Positions 1 to 7,144 of a stretch of 14,879 nucleotides of DNA are shown here, in pieces (position 1 is the stretch's first letter; each line of letters starts with the position of its first letter). The translations under genes and the position numbers were made by a program. The stretch lies in contig JAVVXN010000037.1 in assembly GCA_036651575.1 (NCBI GenBank), positions 1 through 14,879 on the forward strand. Direction: 5' to 3'. Under the pieces are notes generated by a model. The model was not told where the DNA came from. It was given only the letters and a program-made list of their open reading frames with translations, and searched no databases. The stretch comes from JAVWGW01 sp036651575. GTDB lineage: Bacteria > Actinomycetota > Coriobacteriia > Coriobacteriales > Eggerthellaceae.

Positions 1-6
1 GGCGTG

Positions 7-2820
7 TTATTTCTTCCTGCCGAAGAGGCGCGCGAAAAAGTCTCGAAGGGGATTTTTCTTGGTTGCGGGTTTTGGCGCAGGCGGCTGCTTTGGCAGGGGG
101 CGTGATGCGGAAGGAATAGCGCTTGCGGCGTCGGTCGATGGTTGTTCGGTGCTTTGTGGGGGCTGCGCTTCCTGATCGACGCGGGTATCGGCTGGTTTGT
201 CCGGGGTGGTATCCACCGACTCCTTTTGCGACGCTGCCGAAGGGGTTGTCGTGGTTGGGGTGGAAGCGTTCCTCGCTGTGTTGACGGGGGCCTCTGCTGC
301 TTGCGCGGCATCGGGTTGGGGCTGGCTCGGTTGTTCGGCAAGCGGTTGACGTTCTGCTTCGGACAGGGTCGTTTCTTGTGGCATCGATGCTCGATTTTGC
401 CCTTTGGCGAAAGCTTCCGGCTTCGCTTCCTGCGGCGGTCGGGTTTCGTCGGGTGTGCTGTTCGCTTCTCGTTGTGCCTCGTCGGCGGCGTTTTCGAGAC
501 GACGGGCATAGGCTTCCTGGATAAAGTGTTCCTGGGAATCGAAGAGTTTGGGATTGCCGTCGGCGTCGGTTTCCGCAAAAAATCCCAAGGGGGTATAGCT
601 TTTGTCCGAGCGCAATTCGCGCAGTTTTGCGGTATCGGCGAGGGCGGTGTCGATGTAGCGTAAAATGCTGCGGCGCAACGTTTCGTTGAGTACGGGCCAT
701 GCGATTTCGATGCGTTTATCCATATTGCGGGTCATCAGGTCGGCGCTCGACAGGTAGATGCGCATGGAGTCGTGGGGGCCGAATCCGTAAATACGGCTGT
801 GTTCGAGCAGTCGTCCGACGATAGAGAAGATGCGAATATTGTCGGTAACGCCGGGTATTTGAGGGATGAGACAGGAAATGCCGCGTACGAGCATGGTCAC
901 CTTCACGCCCACCTGTGATGCTTCAACGACCTTTTCGATGATGTCTTTGTCGGTGATCGAGTTCGTTTTAAAGAACAGTTCCGCCTCTTCGCCCGCTTGA
1001 GCTCGGAGCATTTGTTTTTCGATGCCGGCGATGATCAGCGGTTTTATTTGAAGGGGTGCCACCCATAACAACTCGTAGTTCGCCGATGCGTTTTCGAGAG
1101 CCATATTGCGGAAGAATTCCATCGTATCGCGCCCGATGATTTCATCGGTGGTGATAAAGGACAGGTCGGTGTAGAGCTTTGCGGTCTTTTCGTTGTAGTT
1201 GCCGGTGCCCAGCTGGGTGATGTGCTGTATTCCGGCGTCGGTTTGACGGGTGATGCAGCAGATTTTGCTGTGCACCTTGTAGTCGCGGAAGCCGTAGATC
1301 ACGTGCGCTCCGGCTTCTTCGAATCGCTGCGACCATTCGATATTATTGCTTTCATCGAAACGCGCCCGAAGTTCGAAAAGTGCCGTGACGTCTTTGCCGT
1401 TTTCGGCGGCCGCAATGAGCGCTTCGGCGAGGTGGGATTGGCTTGCTAAACGATACAGCGTGATCTTGATGGATACGACGGTGGGATCGGCTGCGGCCTC
1501 GCGCAAAAGCTGCACGAAGGCATCCATGCTTTCATAGGGATAGGAAAGGAGCACCTCTTTTTTGGTCACCTGCTCGAGGATGGGGCGTCGACGATCGAGA
1601 CAGGAAGGCCACTGCGGCACAAACGGCTCGTTGGTGAGCTCGGCGGCGAGGTTTCTGGTCTTGATGCGGGAAGCAAGACCCCAGGCGTAGCCCATGTCAA
1701 GCGGCACGCTGGTGACAAAAACCTGATGCTCCTTAAGGTTTAAGCGATTGAGCAAAAACTCGCTCATTACCGGAGAGAGTCGATTTTCGCATTCAAGACG
1801 GACGGGGGCCAAGCGAGAACGTTTTTTGAGAATGCGCTTCATGTGCTCGCGGTAATCTTCGTCGATTTCGTCGGTGCCTTCCGTTGCGTCAAGATCGGCA
1901 TTGCGGGTGACGCAGATCACGTTGGTGTGCTTGACGGTGTACATGGAAAAAATCTGAGCGGCTATCATTTCGAGCGCATGTTCGATCAGGATGAATTGTA
2001 GATTATCGCCGGGTAATTCGATGACCCGTTCGCACTGCTTCGGCAGCGGGATCAGTCCGAGGGTAACCCCTGAGGCCGCATGGTTTTTTTCCTTCTTGTG
2101 GGTGTTCTTGCTGTCCTTTTTTACGTCGAAGACTTCGTCATCGAGACGAACCAACACGTAGAGCGCGCCGTTTTCCAGGTGGGGGAAGGGGTGGCGAGAA
2201 TTGATGATCTGAGGAGAAAGAAAGGGAATAACGTTGTTGTGCAGGTGGGTATCGAGAAAAGCCGCCTGCTCTTCATTGAGGTCGAGGTGATGGAGGTTTT
2301 TGATGCCTTGTGTGGCCAATTTTTTCCGCACATTTTCGAAGATGGACTCCTGGATGGGATAGAGTTCGTGGCAGCGTGCGTATATGGCACTAAGCTGTTC
2401 GTTCGGTGTCATATTGGTTTTGCTGTCGCGCACCGCTTTTTTCAAGAGGCTCAAGTCGGTAAGGCTCCCGACGCGCACCATGAAAAACTCCTGCAAATTC
2501 GAAGAAAAAATTGAGATGAACGTGAGCCGTTCCAGGAGGGGTACCGTTTCATCGGCGCCTTGCGCGAGCACTCGCTCATTGAACGTCAGCCAGGAGAGTT
2601 CGCGGTTTTGCATGTAGGCGCACTCTTTTTNNNNNNNNNNNNNNNNNNNNNNNNNNNNNNNNNNNNNNNNNNNNNNNNNNNNNNNNNNNNNNNNNNNNNN
2701 NNNNNNNNNNNNNNNNNNNNNNNNNNNNNNCTCTTTTTCGATCGCCGCATGCTTGGCGGTCGAAAGTGGTTTGCTTTCGGGAGTATCCGCTATCGTTTCG
2801 AGATCTTTCTTGGTCTCCAT
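7..2820 (-). CDS. ppk1: Polyphosphate kinase Ppk1, long C-terminal tail, contains assembly gap
   Basis: Makes inorganic polyphosphate from ATP reversibly through a phosphohistidine intermediate. The N-terminal domain begins at MQNRELSWLTFNERVL. The phospho-acceptor His lies in YKVHSK (residue 517 counting the gap as written; codon 1270-1272). The second active-site His lies in LEHSRIY (residue 674; codon 799-801). Their spacing of 157 equals that of E. coli His435 and His592. The catalytic core seems to end near nt 490. The last 160 residues are a Pro/Ala/Gln/Thr/Glu-rich, probably disordered tail ending in a basic amphipathic stretch (RDFFARLFGRKK), which is unusual for the family. I chose ATG 2820 over ATG 2835 because AAGGGG stands 6 nt upstream of it. 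A start at 2613, right at the core, is possible. A 100-N gap (2631-2730) falls in the N-terminal extension, so the true length is uncertain (937 aa as written). It lies 66 nt downstream of ppx on the same strand, so co-transcription is likely. Confidence 0.96.
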   Translation of the reverse strand: METKKDLETIADTPESKPLSTAKHAAIEKEXXXXXXXXXXXXXXXXXXXXXXXXXXXXXXXXXXKECAYMQNRELSWLTFNERVLAQGADETVPLLERLTFISIFSSNLQEFFMVRVGSLTDLSLLKKAVRDSKTNMTPNEQLSAIYARCHELYPIQESIFENVRKKLATQGIKNLHHLDLNEEQAAFLDTHLHNNVIPFLSPQIINSRHPFPHLENGALYVLVRLDDEVFDVKKDSKNTHKKEKNHAASGVTLGLIPLPKQCERVIELPGDNLQFILIEHALEMIAAQIFSMYTVKHTNVICVTRNADLDATEGTDEIDEDYREHMKRILKKRSRLAPVRLECENRLSPVMSEFLLNRLNLKEHQVFVTSVPLDMGYAWGLASRIKTRNLAAELTNEPFVPQWPSCLDRRRPILEQVTKKEVLLSYPYESMDAFVQLLREAAADPTVVSIKITLYRLASQSHLAEALIAAAENGKDVTALFELRARFDESNNIEWSQRFEEAGAHVIYGFRDYKVHSKICCITRQTDAGIQHITQLGTGNYNEKTAKLYTDLSFITTDEIIGRDTMEFFRNMALENASANYELLWVAPLQIKPLIIAGIEKQMLRAQAGEEAELFFKTNSITDKDIIEKVVEASQVGVKVTMLVRGISCLIPQIPGVTDNIRIFSIVGRLLEHSRIYGFGPHDSMRIYLSSADLMTRNMDKRIEIAWPVLNETLRRSILRYIDTALADTAKLRELRSDKSYTPLGFFAETDADGNPKLFDSQEHFIQEAYARRLENAADEAQREANSTPDETRPPQEAKPEAFAKGQNRASMPQETTLSEAERQPLAEQPSQPQPDAAQAAEAPVNTARNASTPTTTTPSAASQKESVDTTPDKPADTRVDQEAQPPQSTEQPSTDAASAIPSASRPLPKQPPAPKPATKKNPLRDFFARLFGRKK
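2631..2730. other. Assembly gap (100 N) inside ppk1
   Basis: Exactly 100 N, the conventional placeholder for a gap of unknown size. Both contig ends carry the same 8-mer CTCTTTTT (2623-2630 and 2731-2738). Merging the ends on this 8-mer removes 108 nt, or 36 codons. The ppk1 frame stays open through the junction, reading AAIEKECAYMQNREL, and the protein becomes 901 aa. The gap may therefore be an unmerged overlap rather than missing sequence, or it may hide a short repeat. Confidence 0.95.
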
Positions 2821-2826
2821 TGAGCA

Positions 2827-2832
2827 CCCCTT
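2827..2832 (-). promoter_or_regulatory. Shine-Dalgarno site of ppk1
   Basis: Read on the minus strand this is AAGGGG, 6 nt before the ATG at 2820. It favours that start over the in-frame ATG at 2835, five codons upstream, whose nearest purine-rich site is weaker. Confidence 0.55.
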
Positions 2833-2855
2833 CATCTTCTGTGACCTTACCTATG

Positions 2856-2880
2856 AGGGGGCGTGACACGGCCGCCCCCT
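2856..2880 (-). other. Hairpin between ppx and ppk1
   Basis: Perfect 8-bp inverted repeat: AGGGGGCG (2856-2863) and CGCCCCCT (2873-2880) with a 9-nt loop. It fills much of the 66-nt ppx-ppk1 spacer. In the direction of transcription no T-run follows, so it is not a classical intrinsic terminator. It could act as a processing or stability element, or as partial attenuation, lowering ppk1 relative to ppx. That role is inference. Confidence 0.5.
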
Positions 2881-2886
2881 GCGGTT

Positions 2887-3837
2887 TTATCGTGATTGCG
2901 TACCTGGTTGTCCTTGCAGTATACGCTCGATTAAGTATCCTTCCCGAACTCCGCCCTTGCAAATGCAGAGATTTTCGGTGCCGCAATCGTACATGATCTG
3001 CTTTAACAACAAGCATCCTGGCAAAAGAGTGTTGATGCGGTCGGGAACCGCTTTGAGGGCAAGGTGGCCGAACGCATCGGGATCCTTTCGGTACAAGGCG
3101 ATGATCTCATCGACATGGGCTGGTAAAAGCGTATCGGGTCGATTGATCGTACCCGTGATCTCAGCATACATCTTGGCTGCGGCGCGCACGCTGCCGCCCA
3201 CCCCGAAAAGACGAGGGTGGCGGTAGAGGGCAGAAGAAGCGCTCTGATCAAACTTCTGCTGAAAGGAGGCGGTGATGGCATCTGCTTCCTGTGGTGTTGG
3301 CAGGATGGCGCGCACTCCGTCGGCAAATGAGGAAAGAGAGCCTTGTCCGATGCTGATATTGTCGAAGTCGCGTCCCTTGGTAATTCTGGTGAGTTCGGTC
3401 GAGCCCCCGCCGATATCGACAAGCGTTCCCTCTTCGATTGCGGCGGCGCTCGAAGCACCGACAAACCCAAGATGTGCTTCATCTGCGGCGGAAAGCAAGC
3501 AGATCGGTTTTCTGATGCGCGCTTCGATAGCCGCCGTCGCTTCGGCTGAATTGGTGCAGTTGCGCAACACGGCCGTGGCAAAAATATCGAGTCTCGTGCA
3601 CTTGAAATATTCCGCTCGCCGCAAATGGCCGTTCAAAACGCTCACGGCATGGTCGATACCCTGCGCGGTCATGGTGCCCTCGATGACGTGGGAGGCGAGT
3701 CCGGCCATGATCTTGTGATTGATCAGGCTTTGAAAGTCTTTTTTCTTTCGGTACGTTTTCCTGGTGTCATCTTTTACTTCGTAGATACAGGAACGAACGG
3801 TATTCGAACCGAGATCAATGATTCCGTAGTTAGGCAT
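2887..3837 (-). CDS. ppx: Exopolyphosphatase, Ppx/GppA family (short form)
   Basis: Releases terminal phosphate from polyphosphate; some relatives instead cleave the 5'-phosphate of pppGpp. At 316 aa it is the short form, as in mycobacterial Ppx1, with the two actin-like ASKHA lobes and without the C-terminal HD domain of the roughly 500-aa E. coli enzyme. Visible motifs are IDLGSNT (residues 7-13, phosphate-1 loop), ATAVLRNCTN (87-96, the usual AT-A-R motif), AADEAHLGF (117-125, conserved acidic site), DIGGGSTEL (141-149, phosphate-2 loop) and GGVREG near the C-terminus. The start ATG at 3837 has AGGA about 6 nt upstream. It is the first gene of a probable ppx-ppk1 operon and is divergent from pap. 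Polyphosphate as substrate is inferred from the family and the two polyphosphate-gene neighbours; GppA activity cannot be excluded from sequence. Confidence 0.93.
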   Translation of the reverse strand: MPNYGIIDLGSNTVRSCIYEVKDDTRKTYRKKKDFQSLINHKIMAGLASHVIEGTMTAQGIDHAVSVLNGHLRRAEYFKCTRLDIFATAVLRNCTNSAEATAAIEARIRKPICLLSAADEAHLGFVGASSAAAIEEGTLVDIGGGSTELTRITKGRDFDNISIGQGSLSSFADGVRAILPTPQEADAITASFQQKFDQSASSALYRHPRLFGVGGSVRAAAKMYAEITGTINRPDTLLPAHVDEIIALYRKDPDAFGHLALKAVPDRINTLLPGCLLLKQIMYDCGTENLCICKGGVREGYLIERILQGQPGTQSR

Positions 3838-3856
3838 TGAATTCCTGTCTGTCTGC

Positions 3857-3869
3857 GAAAGGGCCTTTC
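3857..3869. promoter_or_regulatory. 13-nt palindrome in the ppx-pap divergent region
   Basis: GAAAGG-G-CCTTTC is a 6-bp inverted repeat around one central base. It lies between the candidate ppx -10 and the ppx start codon, near the expected transcription start. It could be an operator or the base of a short leader hairpin. The 170-bp divergent region (3838-4007) holds no gene. Confidence 0.25.
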
Positions 3870-3874
3870 TTCAT

Positions 3875-3902
3875 ATTTTAGGGGTTTAGCGACAGTTTTG
3901 AA
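3875..3902 (-). promoter_or_regulatory. Candidate promoter for ppx-ppk1
   Basis: On the minus strand TTCAAA (3897-3902) and TAAAAT (3875-3880) are separated by 16 nt. They match the sigma-70 -35 and -10 consensus at 4/6 and 5/6 positions. The predicted transcript would start about 30 nt before the ppx ATG. The match is weak and the call rests on position. Confidence 0.3.
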
Positions 3903-4007
3903 AGCGGTATACGACGAATAGGAGGAATGGAGTATCATATTTTGTTTCAAGCTTTCTTTGTCTCGAATGCAGCACGATGATGTCGGGGTCGAATCGAGGG
4001 GGATTTC

Positions 4008-5711
4008 ATGCTGGATAAAATTGATTTCGATGTGAGCAAGATTTCGAAAGAGGATTACAAGCCGCTTCATGATTCCCTGATCGAGCGTTTGGTGGTGTTG
4101 CAGCAGAAGGCTCGTCAATCCGGTATCGGGTTGGTGGTTTTGTTCGAGGGGTGGAACGGGGCTGGTAAGGGCGGTCGAATCTCTGATTTGCTCTTCGAGC
4201 TCGACGCGCGAGCGACGACGGTGCATGTGACCGAAAACTTCGACGTGAAAGATGCCAAACGTTTCCGCAACGAACACTACGGGGCTACGGATTATTATCC
4301 CCTGATGCAAGAATTCTGGAAGTCGCTCGGTCCACGCGGTAACATGACGCTTTTCGATCGTGGTTGGTACACCACCGCCGCCCAGCGGCTTATGTATGCC
4401 AAGCCCGACAAAGACGCTTCACGCAAGGAAAAGAGACGTTTTGAGGAAGCGTTGGGATTGAAGGCGAGCGCACACCTTCAATCGATCGAAAATTTTGAAT
4501 CTCAACTTATTGACGACGGGTACGTTGTCGTGAAGTTTTTCCTGCATATCTCCGAAGAGGTGCAGCGTACGCGGTTGACCGGTCTGGCCAACGATCCCGC
4601 TACGGCATGGCGCGTGTCGAAAGACGAACTGTCCCATGTCGACGATTATGCGAACACCTATGACCTCTACGAGAGGCTTTTGTGTAAAACGAATTTTGAC
4701 GCGGCTCCCTGGGTTGTGCTCAACGGCGAGGATAAGCGTCGATCGAACCTGGCGATCGTGCGTACCCTGATTGAAGCGGTCGAGTCGGCGTTGCGCAGGC
4801 AGAAAAATCCTGCCGATGCTGCCGCGGCGCAAGCGGCTTTTGCAAATAGCACCAAGCAAGAAAAGGCGATGGGCGATGAACGTACCCGAACACCCGAGCA
4901 GCAAGAGGAACTTTTAAGGAGCGCCGAAGCTGCGGCGTTACGGGCCAAGGCGCTGGCCCCGAAGCAGTCTCAGTTCGAAATCGTTTCCGACTTCCCGACT
5001 TTGCAGGGCATCGATCGCCACTTACGCTTCTCGCGCGAAGAATATAAAAAGCGTCTCACATTTGAGCAGGAGCGCTTGTTCGATCTGGAATTGGAAATGT
5101 ATCAACGTCGTATTCCGCTCCTTATCATGTATGAGGGCTGGGATGCAGCGGGTAAGGGCGGCAATATCAAGCGGGTTGCCCAGGCGCTTGATGCGCGGGC
5201 ATACACCATCTTTCCTTCGCCGGTACCAACCGCCCTCGAATTGCTCCATCCGCATCTGTGGCGCTACTGGATCAGCTTGCCCAAGGCGGGGCATGTCGGC
5301 ATCTATGATCGTAGCTGGTATGGAAGAGTGCTGGTGGAACGGGTGGAAGGCTTCGCCTCGCCGGCGGAGTGGGCGCGTGCTTACGACGAAATCAACGAGT
5401 TTGAGCGCGATCTGCAGGAGTGGGGTGCAATCCTGCTTAAATTCTGGGTGGATGTGAGCCCCGAAGAGCAGTTGGCGCGTTTCGAGGATCGCGAGGCCGA
5501 TCCGAGCAAGCAGTGGAAGATCACTGCAGATGATTGGCGCAATCGCGATCGGTATCCGCAGTATCGGGCGGCTGTGGAAGATATGTTCCGTTTGACCTCG
5601 ACCCCGTATGCCCCGTGGATTCTGCTCGAAAGCGACGATAAGCTCTACGCGCGCATCAAAGCGTTACGAATCATCAACGATACCCTGGAAGCCCGCTTGC
5701 ATGAAAAGTGA
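4008..5711 (+). CDS. pap: Polyphosphate:AMP phosphotransferase (tandem PPK2 domains)
   Basis: Cytoplasmic class II PPK2 enzyme that uses polyphosphate to phosphorylate AMP to ADP. At 567 aa it has two fused PPK2 domains. Domain 1 (about 20-260) has Walker A GWNGAGKGG (48-56) and a Walker-B-like DRGWY (from 117). Domain 2 (about 320-560) has GWDAAGKGG (377-385) and DRSWYGR (from 434). The Asp usual in the first loop is Asn50 in domain 1 and intact (Asp379) in domain 2. This fits what is known of two-domain PPK2 proteins, where the C-terminal half is the catalytic one. The linker, about 265-315, is Ala/Glu/Gln-rich and charged, and longer than I expect for this family. The ATG at 4008 is preceded by GAGGGGGAT. 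The gene is divergent from ppx-ppk1. With adenylate kinase, which is not in this window, it would allow ATP regeneration from polyphosphate. The substrate is inferred from the family. Confidence 0.93.
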   Translation: MLDKIDFDVSKISKEDYKPLHDSLIERLVVLQQKARQSGIGLVVLFEGWNGAGKGGRISDLLFELDARATTVHVTENFDVKDAKRFRNEHYGATDYYPLMQEFWKSLGPRGNMTLFDRGWYTTAAQRLMYAKPDKDASRKEKRRFEEALGLKASAHLQSIENFESQLIDDGYVVVKFFLHISEEVQRTRLTGLANDPATAWRVSKDELSHVDDYANTYDLYERLLCKTNFDAAPWVVLNGEDKRRSNLAIVRTLIEAVESALRRQKNPADAAAAQAAFANSTKQEKAMGDERTRTPEQQEELLRSAEAAALRAKALAPKQSQFEIVSDFPTLQGIDRHLRFSREEYKKRLTFEQERLFDLELEMYQRRIPLLIMYEGWDAAGKGGNIKRVAQALDARAYTIFPSPVPTALELLHPHLWRYWISLPKAGHVGIYDRSWYGRVLVERVEGFASPAEWARAYDEINEFERDLQEWGAILLKFWVDVSPEEQLARFEDREADPSKQWKITADDWRNRDRYPQYRAAVEDMFRLTSTPYAPWILLESDDKLYARIKALRIINDTLEARLHEK

Positions 5712-5800
5712 GGTCGGTATACCATAGGACGAACACATTTTACGTGATGATATGCGTTGTGGCGTGCGCGCCGGCGACGTTTGAGACAAAAGGGGTATAC

Positions 5801-5908
5801 ATGCTTAACATTCCTATGGAAGCCGTTTGGGTTATCGTTGCTGTGATCGTTTTGATCATTGTTGTTTTTATCGCAAAAGGCTTTTTTGACGAAATGAAGA
5901 AGAAATAG
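5801..5908 (+). CDS. Small single-span membrane peptide (35 aa), unknown function
   Basis: I do not recognise this gene. It opens with ATG 5801, preceded by AAAGGGG 5 nt upstream, which is among the clearest ribosome sites in the window. It encodes one hydrophobic segment rich in Val/Ile (about residues 8-25, AVWVIVAVIVLIIVVF), followed by a short basic/acidic tail ending in EMKKK. The predicted topology is N-out/C-in by the positive-inside rule. The frame stays open upstream to a GTG at 5708 overlapping the pap stop, but that longer form lacks an equally good ribosome site. The gene lies 89 nt after pap and about 115 nt before a strong terminator, so it is probably the last gene of the pap transcript. 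A chance reading frame is possible, but ribosome site, transmembrane segment and position before the terminator together support a gene. Confidence 0.5.
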   Translation: MLNIPMEAVWVIVAVIVLIIVVFIAKGFFDEMKKK

Positions 5909-6024
5909 CACTACGGACACACCCGGTGTTTGAGAGAAAGTGTCTGTCGCTGGTTGGTTTGTGCTGTCCCGTGGCGCGTCGAGCCCATGGATATTACGTA
6001 CAGAAACCGAGAAAACGCTTCTTG

Positions 6025-6056
6025 CGCCCCCCCTTTCGGGGGCGTTTTGTTTATTA
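6025..6056 (+). terminator. Intrinsic terminator after pap and the small membrane peptide
   Basis: Stem CGCCCCC (6025-6031) pairs with GGGGGCG (6038-6044) across a 6-nt loop, followed by a T-rich run TTTTGTTTATT. An AAAACG upstream could extend the pairing. This is a classical rho-independent terminator reading on the plus strand. It separates the pap unit from the sortase-purine operon. The 116 nt between 5909 and 6024 show no recognisable RNA gene. Confidence 0.85.
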
Positions 6057-6082
6057 TTCAGGTAGTGCGATTACGAGCGTTT

Positions 6083-6139
6083 GCGTCTCAAGCTGGACGC
6101 AGCGCTTTCTTGTTTTCGCGGACAATGCGCTTCGGTGCG
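6083..6139 (+). promoter_or_regulatory. Leader hairpins upstream of the sortase-pur operon
   Basis: Two small stems lie between the terminator and the sortase ATG. One is GCGTC/GACGC (6083-6087 with 6096-6100, 8-nt loop). The other is TGCGC-TTCG-GTGCG (6126-6139), a UUCG tetraloop stem with one or two G-U pairs. The operon promoter should lie in 6057-6150, but I see no convincing -35/-10 pair. No purine-riboswitch core is recognisable. The sortase ribosome site AAAGGA follows at 6151. Confidence 0.3.
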
Positions 6140-6160
6140 TTCGCATAACGAAAGGAATCC

Positions 6161-7144
6161 ATGGCTGAGCATCTTAGATATGGGCAGGTGCTGCCGGCAT
6201 CGAGCAGGCCGGCTCAACAGGGGCGCGGTATGCGTCCTTCGGTTCGTATGCCCCAGGGTGGCGCTCCTTTGCCCCCTAAAAAAAATGGACCCTGGCGTAT
6301 TGTTTTCGGCATTGCCTTTATCGTGCTCGTGCTGTCTTTGATCGGTTTGGGAGCGATTGTTTTTAGCTACGTAGAAGGGCAAAATACTTATAAGGAAATC
6401 GCCCAAGAAGCTTTTGTGGCGCCGAGTGATCCAGCGCAGCTTCAGCTCGAACAGGTGGGTATCGATTGGGATGCACTGCGGAAGAAGAACCCGGAAGTGG
6501 TGGGATGGATATACGTTCCCGAAACGTCGGTGAATTACCCGGTAACGCACACCTCCGATAATGAAAAATATCTTTTAACCGATTTTAACGGTGATACGGG
6601 TTATTTGGCGAAGTTTGGCACCATTTTTCTCTCAGCCGAAAACAAGCCCGATTTTTCCGATGCGAACAATGTTGTATACGGGCACCACATGAACGATGGA
6701 TCGATGTTCGGGTTTATCCACAAGCTCTTTGAGGAAAGCGCGTTTAACGAGCACCGAACAATGTATTTGTTTACCCCTGACGGAAATTATAAGCTTTCAA
6801 CGTTTGCCCTCATCGCCTGCAAAGACGATGATCCTTTGGCCCAAACAAGCTTTGCTACGCCGGCTGACCTTCAGGCTTACGTGCAGGATAAAATCGATCG
6901 AAGTGCCGTTTCGCCTTCTGAAGCGCTTGACCCGGCAGGTATAACGCGGGTATTTTCGTTGGTGACGTGCGACAATGTGACCGACGCTGGGCGAGAAGTT
7001 CTCTTTGCTTCGGTGGTTGAGAGCACGAAGGTCGAAGCTGCCCCCAATGACGCAGGTGTGGGTAAGAAACAAACCAACGAAAAAGACGCCGTTAATCCCA
7101 ACGATGCACGTGTCGTTGAGCCTGCGGCAGAGGAGGCTGCATGA
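6161..7144 (+). CDS. srtB: Class B sortase
   Basis: Membrane-anchored cysteine transpeptidase that cleaves a sorting motif in surface proteins and joins them to the cell wall. It has a polar N-terminal tail (1-44), one membrane span (about 46-70) and then the extracellular sortase barrel. The catalytic set is visible: His175 in VVYGHHM, Cys270 in LVTCDN and Arg278 in DAGREVLF. The form GWIYVPETSVNYPV (115-128) is typical of class B. A charged, low-complexity tail follows (about 290-327). The 327-aa length is somewhat longer than usual because of both tails. The ATG at 6161 has AAAGGA just upstream. Its stop overlaps the purF start by 4 nt (ATGA), so it is translationally coupled to the purine operon. 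No sortase substrate is encoded in this window. Confidence 0.93.
   Translation: MAEHLRYGQVLPASSRPAQQGRGMRPSVRMPQGGAPLPPKKNGPWRIVFGIAFIVLVLSLIGLGAIVFSYVEGQNTYKEIAQEAFVAPSDPAQLQLEQVGIDWDALRKKNPEVVGWIYVPETSVNYPVTHTSDNEKYLLTDFNGDTGYLAKFGTIFLSAENKPDFSDANNVVYGHHMNDGSMFGFIHKLFEESAFNEHRTMYLFTPDGNYKLSTFALIACKDDDPLAQTSFATPADLQAYVQDKIDRSAVSPSEALDPAGITRVFSLVTCDNVTDAGREVLFASVVESTKVEAAPNDAGVGKKQTNEKDAVNPNDARVVEPAAEEAA

Noticed and set aside
142..663. A 173-codon plus-strand frame opposite the Ppk1 tail
   Set aside because: Composition is Gly/Arg/Cys/Leu-rich, as expected from the complement of Pro/Ala/Gln codons, and there is no convincing ribosome site. The Ppk1 frame is continuous with a certain core.
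3905..5729. CGGTATAC followed by ATAGGA on both sides of pap (3905-3923 and 5715-5729)
   Set aside because: The spacers differ (5 nt and 1 nt) and the flanks are not alike, so chance is the simpler explanation.
5909..6160. Possible small RNA or purine riboswitch before the sortase-pur operon
   Set aside because: Only short stems and one terminator can be drawn. No conserved purine-riboswitch core, T-box, tRNA or SRP RNA pattern was recognised.
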